Positions 7,469 to 16,089 of a stretch of DNA of 64,000 nucleotides are shown piece after piece. The translations under genes and the position numbers were made by a program. A model generated the notes under the pieces. The model was not told where the DNA came from. It was given only the letters and a program-made list of their open reading frames with translations, and ran no database searches. The stretch comes from CAZADH01 sp964483805 (GTDB taxonomy: Bacteria > Muiribacteriota > Ozemobacteria > Ozemobacterales > Ozemobacteraceae), in NCBI GenBank assembly GCA_964483805.1, contig CAZADH010000003.1, forward strand, positions 24,665 through 88,664, read 5' to 3'. The stretch's first letter is position 1; the number at the start of each line of letters is the position of its first letter.

Positions 7469-9025
7469 TCACTTCGCCCCGATCCCGATTTCGGCGACGT
7501 CGAGCAGGCGCCGATCACGCTCGGCAAGATAGTTGCGCAGAATGAACGCGAGATCGGGTTTCACCAGCGCGTCGAACACCACTCTGCCGTCGCGCAACAC
7601 CTGCACGGGCCGCTCGAGGTCGACCATCTCGGGGTGGATGCGGATCCGGCATTTGCCCAGGCACGACCCATCGATGGTGAAACGGTTGCCGCACCGCACG
7701 ACGCGCGCCGCAGCAGATGGAGCTTCGCGTTTGAACACGTAGTACAACTTCGGCGGCGGCAGGCGACCCGGCAACTCGATCGTCGCGCTCGCACGCTGTA
7801 CTTTCAGCGGGAAAACGTCGCCACGCTTGACCGTCGCCTTGATCTTGTCGAGCTCGTCGGCATCCTTCACCGGGCGTCCGGCCGCGGCAATCAGCAGGTC
7901 TCCCGTCTGCAGACCAATAGACGCTCCGTAACCGTCGGCCATCACCTTGCCGACCCCGACCCCTGCAGAAGCGGGCTCGGGAACAAAGCCGATCGAGACC
8001 CGATCGTCGATCAGCGTGGCATTGAAATCCTGGTGCCAGGCGGCGGGAGTCGCCATGACAATTTCGTCGATGACGAACCAGCGGCAGCGCCCGAACTTCG
8101 GGTCGCCGGCTTCCCAGTAAAGCTGGGCCGGAAACGGATCGCGCGGATGGCGGGTCAGGAAGTTTGCAATACGCGGTATTTCTGTCGGTGCGTAGTCGAA
8201 TTTGTGTTCGCCCGGCAACTCGCGACAGGTCAGGGCACCACCAGCCCGACGCGCCATCTCGAGAACCGGCCCCATCTGGGCCGTCGGATACAGCGAATCA
8301 CGATCGGTGGTAACCGCATAGACCGGGGTCATCGCCAGATTCGGCGCATAGGTCGGCAGATTGCCGTCGAGACTGCCGACACCGAGGTGCCCGTTCAAAG
8401 CGACGATGGCCGCAAAATCAGACGGTGCGACCATCCCATGCAAAAAGCCGGCCGAGGCACCATCGGAGAACCCCGCCAGCCAGACGCGGTCGTCATCGAC
8501 GTTGCAGCGGCTCTTCACCATGCGGATCTGCCGCCGGATGTTATCCATGCCGACGTCGTCCCACCAGGTGGCCCCGGCCTGACCGAACGGGAACAGCACC
8601 AACCACCCGTGTTTTCTCGCCGGTTCGATCCACTCGGATTTGCGCGCCTGCTCGAGTGGATCGGTCTTCAGTTCCTTGCGGGATACGCCACCGTGCAAGA
8701 CCACGAGCAGCGGCGATGGCCGACCGGACTCGTAAGCGGGCGGCACATACAGGACGTATGGTCGTTCGATCCCGTCCTTACCGGTTAACGAGGCGATCAC
8801 GCAGTCGTCTTTGCTCGGCAGCGGTTCAAACCGCCCCCGCTCCAGACGAGAAACCACAGCCCGCCAGTCAGGGGATGCCTGCAATACGATGTGCAGATCG
8901 GCCTCGGCCGATGCGGGATCCACCTGGGCGATCATGCGATCGAGCGCGGTCTCCCAGTCTGCCGCCGCGATGGGCAACGAGACAGACACCATGAGCAGGA
9001 CAAGAGCAAGCGTGCGTCGAAGCAT
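7469..9025 (-). CDS. Secreted alpha/beta-hydrolase (esterase/depolymerase-like) with PDZ domain
   Basis: The 518-residue protein has a signal peptide (cleavage near IAAA). The N-terminal catalytic domain resembles polyhydroxybutyrate depolymerase/feruloyl esterase-like hydrolases: oxyanion motif HGG (111-113), nucleophile elbow GFSDGAS (Ser177), an Asp in TTDRDS and a His in GEHKFDYAP. A PDZ domain lies at about residues 345-415 (GYGASIGLQTGDLLIAAAGR). The last 90 residues have Cys-containing strands (CGNRFTIDGSCLGKC). The likely role is extracytoplasmic ester hydrolysis, with PDZ-mediated substrate or partner binding. It stands alone, and AAAGGGG lies 7-8 nt before the ATG. Confidence 0.85.
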   Translation of the reverse strand: MLRRTLALVLLMVSVSLPIAAADWETALDRMIAQVDPASAEADLHIVLQASPDWRAVVSRLERGRFEPLPSKDDCVIASLTGKDGIERPYVLYVPPAYESGRPSPLLVVLHGGVSRKELKTDPLEQARKSEWIEPARKHGWLVLFPFGQAGATWWDDVGMDNIRRQIRMVKSRCNVDDDRVWLAGFSDGASAGFLHGMVAPSDFAAIVALNGHLGVGSLDGNLPTYAPNLAMTPVYAVTTDRDSLYPTAQMGPVLEMARRAGGALTCRELPGEHKFDYAPTEIPRIANFLTRHPRDPFPAQLYWEAGDPKFGRCRWFVIDEIVMATPAAWHQDFNATLIDDRVSIGFVPEPASAGVGVGKVMADGYGASIGLQTGDLLIAAAGRPVKDADELDKIKATVKRGDVFPLKVQRASATIELPGRLPPPKLYYVFKREAPSAAARVVRCGNRFTIDGSCLGKCRIRIHPEMVDLERPVQVLRDGRVVFDALVKPDLAFILRNYLAERDRRLLDVAEIGIGAK

Positions 9026-9121
9026 GACCGACCCCTTTGGCGGCGCGAAGCCGCGCTTTCAGACTGGTGTCGATTGTAAACGACAGCATGGGTAGCGCGC
9101 CAGTGCGCACGTTGCCTCGGA

Positions 9122-9150
9122 TTGACGGGCACGGATGGTGGTACTACAAT
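9122..9150 (+). promoter_or_regulatory. Promoter of the lipoprotein/DUF120/peptidase operon
   Basis: TTGACG (9122-9127), a 17-nt spacer and TACAAT (9145-9150), with a predicted start near 9157, about 75 nt before the first ATG. Confidence 0.7.
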
Positions 9151-9230
9151 GCACCTGACCTGATCGCACGAACGTTGCACGCCGAGGCGGGCGGCCCGGC
9201 CGGCACTGGATTCGCAGTCTGGAGGACAAC

Positions 9231-10697
9231 ATGCAAGCACTTCGCTGGCTGACTCTCGTGGTTCTGCTGTGCACCATGGCCGCAGTCGGTTGCGGCGGCG
9301 GTGGCGGGGGATCATCGTCAACCAACACCACCGGAACGCCAATCACGGCAACAACCACGCTGACCGGTGCGCTCGAACTGCCGGCCACCCTGAACCATCA
9401 GTTGCTGGCCAGCATCGATCTGGCGTCGAGCACCGACAGCGTCGTCCGCAACAAGTTCCTCACCACCGGCACGCGCCAGGCCTTCATCAACAACACCGGA
9501 GTGGCTTACCCCGTGACCGTCGATCCGGCCACGCTCAGTTTCCGCATCGACGGGGTTCCCGAGGCCGGCACCTACAATCTCGACATCAGGGTCGGCAAAC
9601 TGCGGTGGTTGGCGCAGGTGAGCGGCTCGACCGGCATCGTTCTCAACAGTCGCTCGACGGCGGCGGCACTGCTGGCGGCGACGCCTGCCCTGTCGCAGGC
9701 CCAGCGCACGGCGGCGGTCCTGCTCGCATCGTATCCGGCCCAGATCACCGGGCTGGCCCAGTATCTCGACACACTGTTCGTCGTCGACCCTGTAAATACA
9801 CCCAATGACATTCTCGGTACGCAGACCCTGACGACGACCGTCACCAACCTCGCTGCCCTGATTGCCTCGAATCCGATCGCCGTGCCGGGGGCACAACTCG
9901 CCTATCTCAATCTGGGCAACAATGACCTCAACGGCGACGGGCGCGCCGATTTTCGGGTCGAGCGCGGCAACAGCGGCATCAGCTATCACGTCGAGCCGCT
10001 GCTCGACTCGCGCATGGTTCAGGCCACGGGCTCGGTCGGCAATCTCAGTTTCGTTTCCGACGCTGATCTGGTCCGGTTCACGCCGACGCAGGGGCTGTAT
10101 TCCTGGATTTTGAGCACCGACATCAACATCGGTCTGTGGGCACGCCTGACCTACGGCCGCACTGCCGACACGTTCATCCGGGTGTGGGTGAAGCGGATCG
10201 ATTCGCTCGACGGGGTATTCTACGGCATGCCCATCGAGTATCAACTGGTCAACGGCACCGGCACGGCCATTGCCACCGGCACCAAGGTGTTTCGCAAGTT
10301 CGGCTTGACCCCGGGGCTCAACGAGGTCGAGGCCAGCGACTTCATCAACGACGGCACCGCCAGCAGCCCGCAGATGCTGATCTACGGAGCCAACGGTCTG
10401 GGTTCGCCGTATCAGCAAACGGCCCTGGTGCGCTTCCGCGAGGCTGTCAATACATTATCAATCTCGCGCGCGACCACCTATTCGACCGGCTCGGCCGACG
10501 GCTACCACCTGAACACGAGCGCTGCGCTCAGCGCGGTCAATCCGTCGTATTCGCTGCAGGTCGGCCAGGTATTCGATGCGTATTTCCCGGCGCTGGGCAA
10601 CTATGCCCTGTTTCAGATCAAAGAGATCGACGCGACCCGCTTCACGATCACCGTCGATTACAAGATCAACCGCGCCTACAACGACCCGAGTTTCTGA
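9231..10697 (+). CDS. Lipoprotein of unknown function with EF-hand-like loop
   Basis: The 488-residue protein has a short signal peptide with lipobox AAVGC (Cys21) followed by seven glycines or serines, a flexible tether. Residues 40-110 are beta-rich, 125-200 are helical (AALLAATPALSQAQRTAAVL). LNGDGRADF near residue 240 is a calcium-binding DxNxDGxxD loop of the dockerin/EF-hand type, with the first ligand in NNDLNGDG. The rest is a large beta-rich domain. The architecture loosely parallels the lipoprotein at 156 but the sequences are not clearly homologous. GGAGG precedes the ATG, and the next gene starts 15 nt after the stop. Confidence 0.75.
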   Translation: MQALRWLTLVVLLCTMAAVGCGGGGGGSSSTNTTGTPITATTTLTGALELPATLNHQLLASIDLASSTDSVVRNKFLTTGTRQAFINNTGVAYPVTVDPATLSFRIDGVPEAGTYNLDIRVGKLRWLAQVSGSTGIVLNSRSTAAALLAATPALSQAQRTAAVLLASYPAQITGLAQYLDTLFVVDPVNTPNDILGTQTLTTTVTNLAALIASNPIAVPGAQLAYLNLGNNDLNGDGRADFRVERGNSGISYHVEPLLDSRMVQATGSVGNLSFVSDADLVRFTPTQGLYSWILSTDINIGLWARLTYGRTADTFIRVWVKRIDSLDGVFYGMPIEYQLVNGTGTAIATGTKVFRKFGLTPGLNEVEASDFINDGTASSPQMLIYGANGLGSPYQQTALVRFREAVNTLSISRATTYSTGSADGYHLNTSAALSAVNPSYSLQVGQVFDAYFPALGNYALFQIKEIDATRFTITVDYKINRAYNDPSF

Positions 10698-10712
10698 GCA
10701 GGAGGAAGGCCA

Positions 10713-11198
10713 ATGACCACGACCGTTCGCGGCACCATCCAGAAGGGGCAGGGCAAGGCGCAAGACACATTGGCCGAGCAGTTGCCGCTGTTTGCCGACT
10801 GTTTTCCCGAGGTTAACGTGTGCCATCCCGGCACCCTCAACATTCTGCTCGAAAAACCGGTGGTGGTGCTGGTGCCCGACTACACGAGTCCGCCGATCCC
10901 GTGGCACCCCGGGTTCAAGCTGGTCAAGAGCGGCGAGGTGTTTCAGTTCGTGCGCATCCGCTTGAAGATCGATGACCCCGGGTGTCCTGGGGCAGTGCCG
11001 GCCTGGATCTACCTCGCGCAGTTCTCGCCCTACCGCCAGAACCCCTTCTACGCCGAGGTCATCGCCCCGAAACTGGCGTTCACCGGCACCCCTGCCTGCG
11101 AACTGATCATCCAGTCACCTTGCCAGGAAGGTTTGGTGGTGATGGCCGCCGGCGAGCCTGGCCCGGTGGGATCGAGCAATCGCGACATTTTGCGGTGA
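10713..11198 (+). CDS. DUF120-like protein (CTP-dependent riboflavin kinase-type barrel)
   Basis: The 161-residue protein shows the pattern of the archaeal riboflavin kinase (DUF120) cradle-loop barrel. It opens with VRGTIQKGQGKAQ (G.V..G.G motif), and CHPGTLNILLE matches the signature PGTLNV. Later come PAWIYLAQFSPY and AEVIAPKLAF, where the archaeal enzymes have an IIAP.KLR segment. Archaeal enzymes phosphorylate riboflavin with CTP; whether this bacterial protein does so is unproven, and the LR residues after IAP are not conserved. AGGAGGAAGG precedes the ATG. It lies between a lipoprotein and a pyroglutamyl peptidase in one operon; its stop overlaps the next start. Confidence 0.55.
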   Translation: MTTTVRGTIQKGQGKAQDTLAEQLPLFADCFPEVNVCHPGTLNILLEKPVVVLVPDYTSPPIPWHPGFKLVKSGEVFQFVRIRLKIDDPGCPGAVPAWIYLAQFSPYRQNPFYAEVIAPKLAFTGTPACELIIQSPCQEGLVVMAAGEPGPVGSSNRDILR

Positions 11199-11962
11199 CC
11201 GCAGCCTTGTCACGCAATACACGAGCAATATCGTCTTCGCCGCAAGTCAGTGACGGTGGCCGGGCCCGGCGCTATCAGAAAGACGGTGGGCGCCGCAATG
11301 CTCACGAAGACCCCGAAGGCGCGCCAACGCAGCGCAAGATCCTGATCACCGGGTTCGAACCGTTCGGCGGTCATCCCGAGAACCCGAGCGGCATGATCGC
11401 GTCGCAGCTCGACGGTGAAATGCATTACGGGGCGAAGGTCGTCGGCGGAACGCTGCCCGTCGTCTACCGCGCCATCGATGCTCAGTTGCCCGGTTTGATC
11501 GACGAGACGCAACCCGCGGCGATCCTCATGCTCGGGCTGGCGTCCACGAGTGAAACGATGCGTTTCGAGCGACTCGCCCTCAACCTCGATGATGCCCCGG
11601 CTCCCGACAACGACGGGGACACGCGCATCGACCGGGTCATCGATCCGACAGGACCGGCCGCCTACTGGTCAACCCTGCCGCTCGACGAGATGGCCGCCGC
11701 CCTCGAATTGCATGCGGTGCCGGTTTCATTCAGTCGCGATGCCGGTGGCTACCTGTGCAATCACGTCTTCTTTCGGGCCCGGCACTGCATCGAGCAGCGT
11801 CGCGCGTCGGTGCCGACCGGGTTCGTTCACCTGCCCTGGCCGGCTGACTGGCCCTCATCCACCCGCGTGAACCACCGTCTCGAGTTTGCCACCCTGCACG
11901 AAGCCGTGCGTCGCATCGTGGCCATCATTGCCAAGTCTGTTAACGTCAGTGCGCCGGCCTGA
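11195..11962 (+). CDS. pcp: Pyrrolidone-carboxylate (pyroglutamyl) peptidase, C15 family
   Basis: The C15 cysteine peptidase core starts at KILITGFEPFGGHPENPS. It keeps the catalytic Glu (TMRFERLALN), the catalytic Cys (SRDAGGYLCNHVFF) and the catalytic His (GFVHLPW), so it should remove N-terminal pyroglutamate from peptides. No in-frame ATG exists before the core. The GTG at 11195 overlaps the preceding stop as GTGA and would give translational coupling, with an unusual 47-residue N-terminal extension (255 residues in all, against the usual ~210). An ATG at 11299 lies in another frame and hits a stop after 15 codons. Start assignment is therefore uncertain; function is well supported. Confidence 0.85.
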   Translation: MTAALSRNTRAISSSPQVSDGGRARRYQKDGGRRNAHEDPEGAPTQRKILITGFEPFGGHPENPSGMIASQLDGEMHYGAKVVGGTLPVVYRAIDAQLPGLIDETQPAAILMLGLASTSETMRFERLALNLDDAPAPDNDGDTRIDRVIDPTGPAAYWSTLPLDEMAAALELHAVPVSFSRDAGGYLCNHVFFRARHCIEQRRASVPTGFVHLPWPADWPSSTRVNHRLEFATLHEAVRRIVAIIAKSVNVSAPA

Positions 11963-11999
11963 TCGACCGACGCACTGAGTTTCTGAAGCCGACGGGGAA

Positions 12000-13454
12000 C
12001 TATTTGCCGAGGTGTTTTGGCCGCACGATATAGCGGTCGGGATCACGGAGCACATTCGTCGCGCAATGCACGTCGCCCCAGAGCTTGTGATAAGGCGTGT
12101 CGTCGATGAAATGCGGGGTCAGGCCAAACCGGGCCACCGACGCGCGAATCGAGTCGCGGAAGAGCTTCATCTTCGGGTCGGCGATCACCAGGTGCTTGCG
12201 CAGGATCAACTGATTGATGACGCCCGGCAGGTAACCGAGGTAACGGTTGTTCTTCTTGCCATACAGCATCGGAAACGAAATGATCGAGTGCGCCCGTGAA
12301 CCGAGGCGGTGCACCTGGTTGATGCGGTCGCACAGCTTATCGACGTTTTGGTCGATGACACCGGCCAGGGCCAGGTTCTGACGGATGAACAGATCGGCGG
12401 TCGTTTTCGAGAACTTCTCGGGGGTGTTCATCGCCCCCGCGAAGGTTATCCGGGGAAACCGCTGCCCGCCAGCGTAACCCGAATACGGCTCGTATGCACG
12501 AAGTAAAGACACCCACCGTTTTGCGCTCTCGTGATCAGAGTGCAGATAGTCGTATAGAAACAGCATCTGCTCGCGATATTCTTTCAGTTGAATGTTCTCG
12601 ATCTCTTCGCGATCGGCATCGAGGACGAGTTTCAGTGCCAACGCAGGATCGCCTTTGACCAGCGTGAAACCTTCGCCGGTCTTGTCGTTCGGCACGATCG
12701 ACAGATACTCATCGCAATGCCCGACGGTCAGCCAGTCGGCCTCGACCTCAATCATGCGGTCGCGGTAGCCGCACTTCGCAAACAGCTCGCGAAATTCAGG
12801 GGTAATCGTATTGCCAACCACGAGCACATCGCACGGCGTCACTTCGATGTTGCCGCCCATGTCACCACCGCGGGGTTGTTGGCTCGGATTCTTCAGATAG
12901 CAGGCGTTCCAGCTCTTGGTCAGGGCCGGCCCCACCAGGCCACCTTCATAGAACATCATCGAGGCTGCCGACCGATTGGCATCGAGAATGAGCAAACGCG
13001 GCTTCTCCTCACCGCGCAGCTTGACCGTGCCGATTTCGCCCCAGTCCTGCATCCAAACATCGCTGTCGATCTTGAGCGGTGCCTGTTCGACAAATCGCTT
13101 CATCGTGTCTTTGCCCAGTTCCTTTTCGAGCACATCAAAGGTCTCCTGAAAGGCACCGAACACCATGACCTTGAAGCTGTCGGCCCCACGCAGGCCATCG
13201 AGTTCGTGGATCTTGGCAACAATGCGCACGAGATTGGCCACGAATTTCACCGTCTGCGATTGCCAACTGGCAACGACCAGTACCTTGATCGGCAGGTTGT
13301 TCGGGCTGAGCAGACGAATGCTCTCGATGTCGGCCAGCTTGATCTCGGGGACCGACGCATCGGTCTTCGGAGACACGGCAAAGACGGGGGCGATAAACGT
13401 TACGGCCAGCAGGGCCAGGGCCACAACAAGGGTTCGGGTGCTCGATCGGACCAT
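12000..13454 (-). CDS. Secreted protein-arginine deiminase (metazoan/cyanobacterial PAD family)
   Basis: The 484-residue protein (ATG 13454, preceded by GAGGAGGG) has a signal peptide ending in APVFA. The remainder matches the PAD catalytic domain: VWMQDWGEIG (Asp137), GGNIEVTP, DWLTVGHCDEYLS (His256 and Asp258), and near the C-terminus LWGDVHCATNVLR with nucleophile Cys464. These correspond to the Asp, His, Asp and Cys of vertebrate PADs, which convert protein arginine to citrulline. The N-terminal immunoglobulin-like domains of animal and cyanobacterial PADs are missing; only about 110 residues precede the first catalytic motif. It is not the Porphyromonas-type PPAD. It is monocistronic between a peptidase and a radical SAM gene. 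Confidence 0.88.
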   Translation of the reverse strand: MVRSSTRTLVVALALLAVTFIAPVFAVSPKTDASVPEIKLADIESIRLLSPNNLPIKVLVVASWQSQTVKFVANLVRIVAKIHELDGLRGADSFKVMVFGAFQETFDVLEKELGKDTMKRFVEQAPLKIDSDVWMQDWGEIGTVKLRGEEKPRLLILDANRSAASMMFYEGGLVGPALTKSWNACYLKNPSQQPRGGDMGGNIEVTPCDVLVVGNTITPEFRELFAKCGYRDRMIEVEADWLTVGHCDEYLSIVPNDKTGEGFTLVKGDPALALKLVLDADREEIENIQLKEYREQMLFLYDYLHSDHESAKRWVSLLRAYEPYSGYAGGQRFPRITFAGAMNTPEKFSKTTADLFIRQNLALAGVIDQNVDKLCDRINQVHRLGSRAHSIISFPMLYGKKNNRYLGYLPGVINQLILRKHLVIADPKMKLFRDSIRASVARFGLTPHFIDDTPYHKLWGDVHCATNVLRDPDRYIVRPKHLGK

Positions 13455-13566
13455 GATGACGCCCTCCTCAATACGATGTACGGCGCGCAGAGTTGGTTTG
13501 ATCATGATACCAGCGACCCGACAGCAAACACCAGGGCAATGCCAGGCCCGCCACTCAACCGGAAAT

Positions 13567-15048
13567 CTACGCTTTGTAGGCGCTCAGGGACTTCTTGATC
13601 GCCTGCAACAGGGGGTTCGCGTTGAACACATAGCGACAACATGCGTCGACCCGCGGGTCGAGACCGATCACGTTTTTGGCGATCTGCGCCAGCACCCGGC
13701 GTTTCGGCCAGCGATCATGGAACACGCGCCACGGCAATATCATGTATTCACGTTGGATCTGCCGGCGCGAGAATCCAGGGAGACGCAGGTGTGAAGATTT
13801 GCGCTCGACCGAACCACTGGTCGGGTCGTCGGCCAACAAACCGTGATCGAGCGCATACTGATGCAGATCGGTGCCAGGGTAGGGGTGAAAGATCGAACTG
13901 AGGCAGAATTGCGGCCGGCAGGCACGAATCACCGACACGGTCTCATACCAGTCCGCCAGCGTTTCGGAGGGAACGCCAATCAACACGAACAGGTTCAGAT
14001 CGATGCCGCGACCTCGCAGCTTCTCACAATACGCAATGATCTCGGCATTCGTGTAGCGCGGGCGCCGCAGGATCTCGTTGCGGATCCGCTCAGAACCGCT
14101 CTCGAGGCCAATATTCATGAACGTGAAGTTGGCACGTTGGAACGCATCGAGCAGTTTCTCGTTGTCGATCAGGTGTTTGCCGACGGCCAGATTGGAGCCG
14201 AAACGCATGGGAGTTGCGCGCGACGCATTGAAGGCGGCGAGTTCATCACAGAACTTGATCGCCCAATCGACGTTCACACCCAGCGTCTCGACCTCGAAGT
14301 AGACCACGTCGGCTTGTGGGAACCGCTCGGCGACCGACCGCAATTCGTCGAGGATGTGCGGAATCGGACGCAGACGCACGTAGCGCCCGGTTGTCAGCTT
14401 GGCCATTGCGTGGTTCGAGCAGTAGGTGCACCGATTGGGGCAGCCGCGTCCGAGCAGGATCGACGGCATGTGATTGGTGTGCGCCACATGGGGAATCCAG
14501 AGTTCACGATTGATGGCGGGAATCGTCGCGAGGTCCTCGATGAAGGGGGCGGGCCGGTTGCGCTCGATGCCATCGGCGGCCGCGGTAGAGCGGATCCAGA
14601 GGTTGGCGATGCCGGTTGGATGGGCTTGACCATCTGCCAGCGCAGCGGCCAGGGCAGTGACGGCGCGTTCCCCTTCACCGACACAGATTGCATCGAACTC
14701 GCGATGCGCCATCGTGGCCTCAGGATTGAGCGAAGCATGGTGACCACCGAGAATGACGAACACCGACGGATCGGTCTTCTTGACGGCCTTCGCCACCGCG
14801 AGCATCGTCGGAAACTGCGTCGAGACGGCGCTCAAGCACACCAGGCGCGGCTGCAGGCGCGCCATGAATTCGCGCACGTGCTCCTCGACCGGTGTAATCG
14901 GTGCGAACACCACGGTCTCGACGCGGTGGCCGGCCTTCTCGAGAACGGTGGCAATCGACGCGATGCCCATCGAGATGCAGGCCTGATTCACAAGCGGCTT
15001 TTCGCGCGAGACGTAGTCGACGACGGAGTAGATGCACGCGATGTTCAT
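13567..15048 (-). CDS. B12-binding radical SAM protein
   Basis: The protein has 493 residues from the ATG at 15048, with weak GGAAG upstream. The N-terminal ~150 residues form a cobalamin-binding Rossmann domain (MGIASIATVLEKAGH, VILGGHHASLNPE, CVGEGERAV). The radical SAM core follows with GRGCPNRCTYCSN, the CxxxCxxC cluster loop, then strands VYFEVETLG, MRFGSNLAVGK, FMNIGLESGSE and LNLFVLIGVPSET. This is the BchE/HpnP-like class that performs methyl transfers or ring chemistry with methylcobalamin. The substrate is not evident. It is divergent from the AlkD-like gene. Confidence 0.9.
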   Translation of the reverse strand: MNIACIYSVVDYVSREKPLVNQACISMGIASIATVLEKAGHRVETVVFAPITPVEEHVREFMARLQPRLVCLSAVSTQFPTMLAVAKAVKKTDPSVFVILGGHHASLNPEATMAHREFDAICVGEGERAVTALAAALADGQAHPTGIANLWIRSTAAADGIERNRPAPFIEDLATIPAINRELWIPHVAHTNHMPSILLGRGCPNRCTYCSNHAMAKLTTGRYVRLRPIPHILDELRSVAERFPQADVVYFEVETLGVNVDWAIKFCDELAAFNASRATPMRFGSNLAVGKHLIDNEKLLDAFQRANFTFMNIGLESGSERIRNEILRRPRYTNAEIIAYCEKLRGRGIDLNLFVLIGVPSETLADWYETVSVIRACRPQFCLSSIFHPYPGTDLHQYALDHGLLADDPTSGSVERKSSHLRLPGFSRRQIQREYMILPWRVFHDRWPKRRVLAQIAKNVIGLDPRVDACCRYVFNANPLLQAIKKSLSAYKA

Positions 15049-15153
15049 GGTGGGGGGTCTTCCTTGCCACGCTGGTCGAAGTGATGACGACCGATCGATG
15101 TCGTTGTCTGGGGTCAACGGGAATTTACTACGGATTCGGTTGGTGGTCTATTG

Positions 15154-15159
15154 TATGAT
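15154..15159 (+). promoter_or_regulatory. Possible -10 element for the AlkD-like gene
   Basis: TATGAT lies 31 nt before the ATG at 15190; no convincing -35 hexamer stands 16-18 nt upstream. A start near 15166 would leave a normal short leader with GGAGG just before the ATG. Confidence 0.35.
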
Positions 15160-15189
15160 CGACATGAGTCCACACCGTTGGAGGTTCGC

Positions 15190-16050
15190 ATGAGTCGGGT
15201 CGTTTGCACCGCCCAAAACTGCGTTTCGGGCCGCCGTCCATGGCGGCAAACGCTCACTACGCGCATCGTGCGCGGTCGAGCGAAGCGTCAGATTGCCCAC
15301 ACCCCAACCCACAATGGGCGCAGTGCCACGGGGCCAGATGCGACCGAGTTGCTGGCCATGCTCGCACGCGCGGCAAACCTGGCTGATCGCTCGTCCGAGA
15401 GTGACGCCTACCTGGGCACTCACCGCCGTCGACTGGGCTTGTCGGTGCCGGTGAAGCGCTCGCTGGTGAAATCGTGGTGTCGGGCCCATCGCGACCTCTC
15501 TGCCGATGGTCTGGTCGATGTTCTCGACTCACTGTTCGCGGGCGATCTCAATGAAGGCATCACCGCCTGCGGCAACCTGTTCGAGGCTTTCCCGGATCTG
15601 CGCCGACAGCTCGAACTGAGCCACCTGCATCGATGGCTCGGACAACTCGAAGGCTGGTGCGAGATCGACAGCACCTGCCAATCGACCTTCACCGCCGCCG
15701 ATCTGCTCGAACGCTGGTCGGAGTGGCAACCGTTCCTGGCCGGTCTGGCGGCCGACACCAGCGCGAGTCGACGGCGTGCATCTCTTGTATTGCTCACCCG
15801 GCCGGTGCGCGAGTCTGACGACGCACGGCTGTTGCAACAGAGTCTCGCCAACCTGCGCACCGTCATGGCCGACCGCGACCCGTTGATCACGAAGGCAGTG
15901 AGCTGGCTCTTGCGAACGCTGATCGGCCGGCACCGACAGGCGGTCGAGAAGTTTCTCGACAAACATGAGAACGACTTACCGCGTATTGCGGTGCGCGAGA
16001 CGCAGACAAAGTTGCAGACGGGACGAAAAACACCGAAGAAAACGTGCTGA
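15190..16050 (+). CDS. AlkD-like DNA alkylation repair protein (HEAT-like)
   Basis: The ATG at 15190 follows GGAGG by six bases. From about residue 55 the 286-residue protein matches the DNA alkylation repair family: YLGTHRRRLGLSVPVKRSLV, helical pairs with SLFAGDLNEGITACGNLFEAF, a Trp-rich segment (LHRWLGQLEGWCEIDSTC, then WSEWQPFL), RRRASLVLLTRPV, and DPLITKAVSWLLRTL. AlkC/AlkD glycosylases excise N-alkylated purines with a HEAT-like superhelix, and the WCxxD segment is typical. Residues 1-55 are not part of the family and are encoded by a hairpin-rich stretch carrying a 23-bp sequence also found at nagA. The true start could lie downstream, for example at 15358. Confidence 0.8.
   Translation: MSRVVCTAQNCVSGRRPWRQTLTTRIVRGRAKRQIAHTPTHNGRSATGPDATELLAMLARAANLADRSSESDAYLGTHRRRLGLSVPVKRSLVKSWCRAHRDLSADGLVDVLDSLFAGDLNEGITACGNLFEAFPDLRRQLELSHLHRWLGQLEGWCEIDSTCQSTFTAADLLERWSEWQPFLAGLAADTSASRRRASLVLLTRPVRESDDARLLQQSLANLRTVMADRDPLITKAVSWLLRTLIGRHRQAVEKFLDKHENDLPRIAVRETQTKLQTGRKTPKKTC
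15221..15330 (+). repeat. Hairpin-rich segment ending in a 23-bp repeat shared with the nagA 5' end
   Basis: GCGTTT and GCCGCC (15221-15235) pair with GGCGGC and AAACGC (15242-15253) apart from a 3-nt bulge. A second small hairpin GCGCA/TGCGC lies at 15261-15273. Bases 15308-15330 are identical over 23 bp to the reverse complement of 61154-61176. In both places the sequence is read in the same coding direction and frame (peptide HNGRSAT) near a gene start. This looks like a dispersed repeat element rather than conserved protein. Confidence 0.6.
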
Positions 16051-16089
16051 GCCTGCAATGGCGCCCCGGTCGGACACGTTCGCCTGCGG

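Noticed and set aside
7412..8788. A 458-codon open frame on the plus strand
   Set aside because: It lies fully antisense to the esterase-PDZ gene, whose motifs and signal peptide are clear; composition is His/Arg-rich as in shadow frames.
15308..15330. The 23-bp repeat as a zinc-ribbon peptide (WHCAHCG on the opposite strand)
   Set aside because: The opposite-strand frames at both copies are short, lack ribosome binding sites and lie antisense to better-supported genes.
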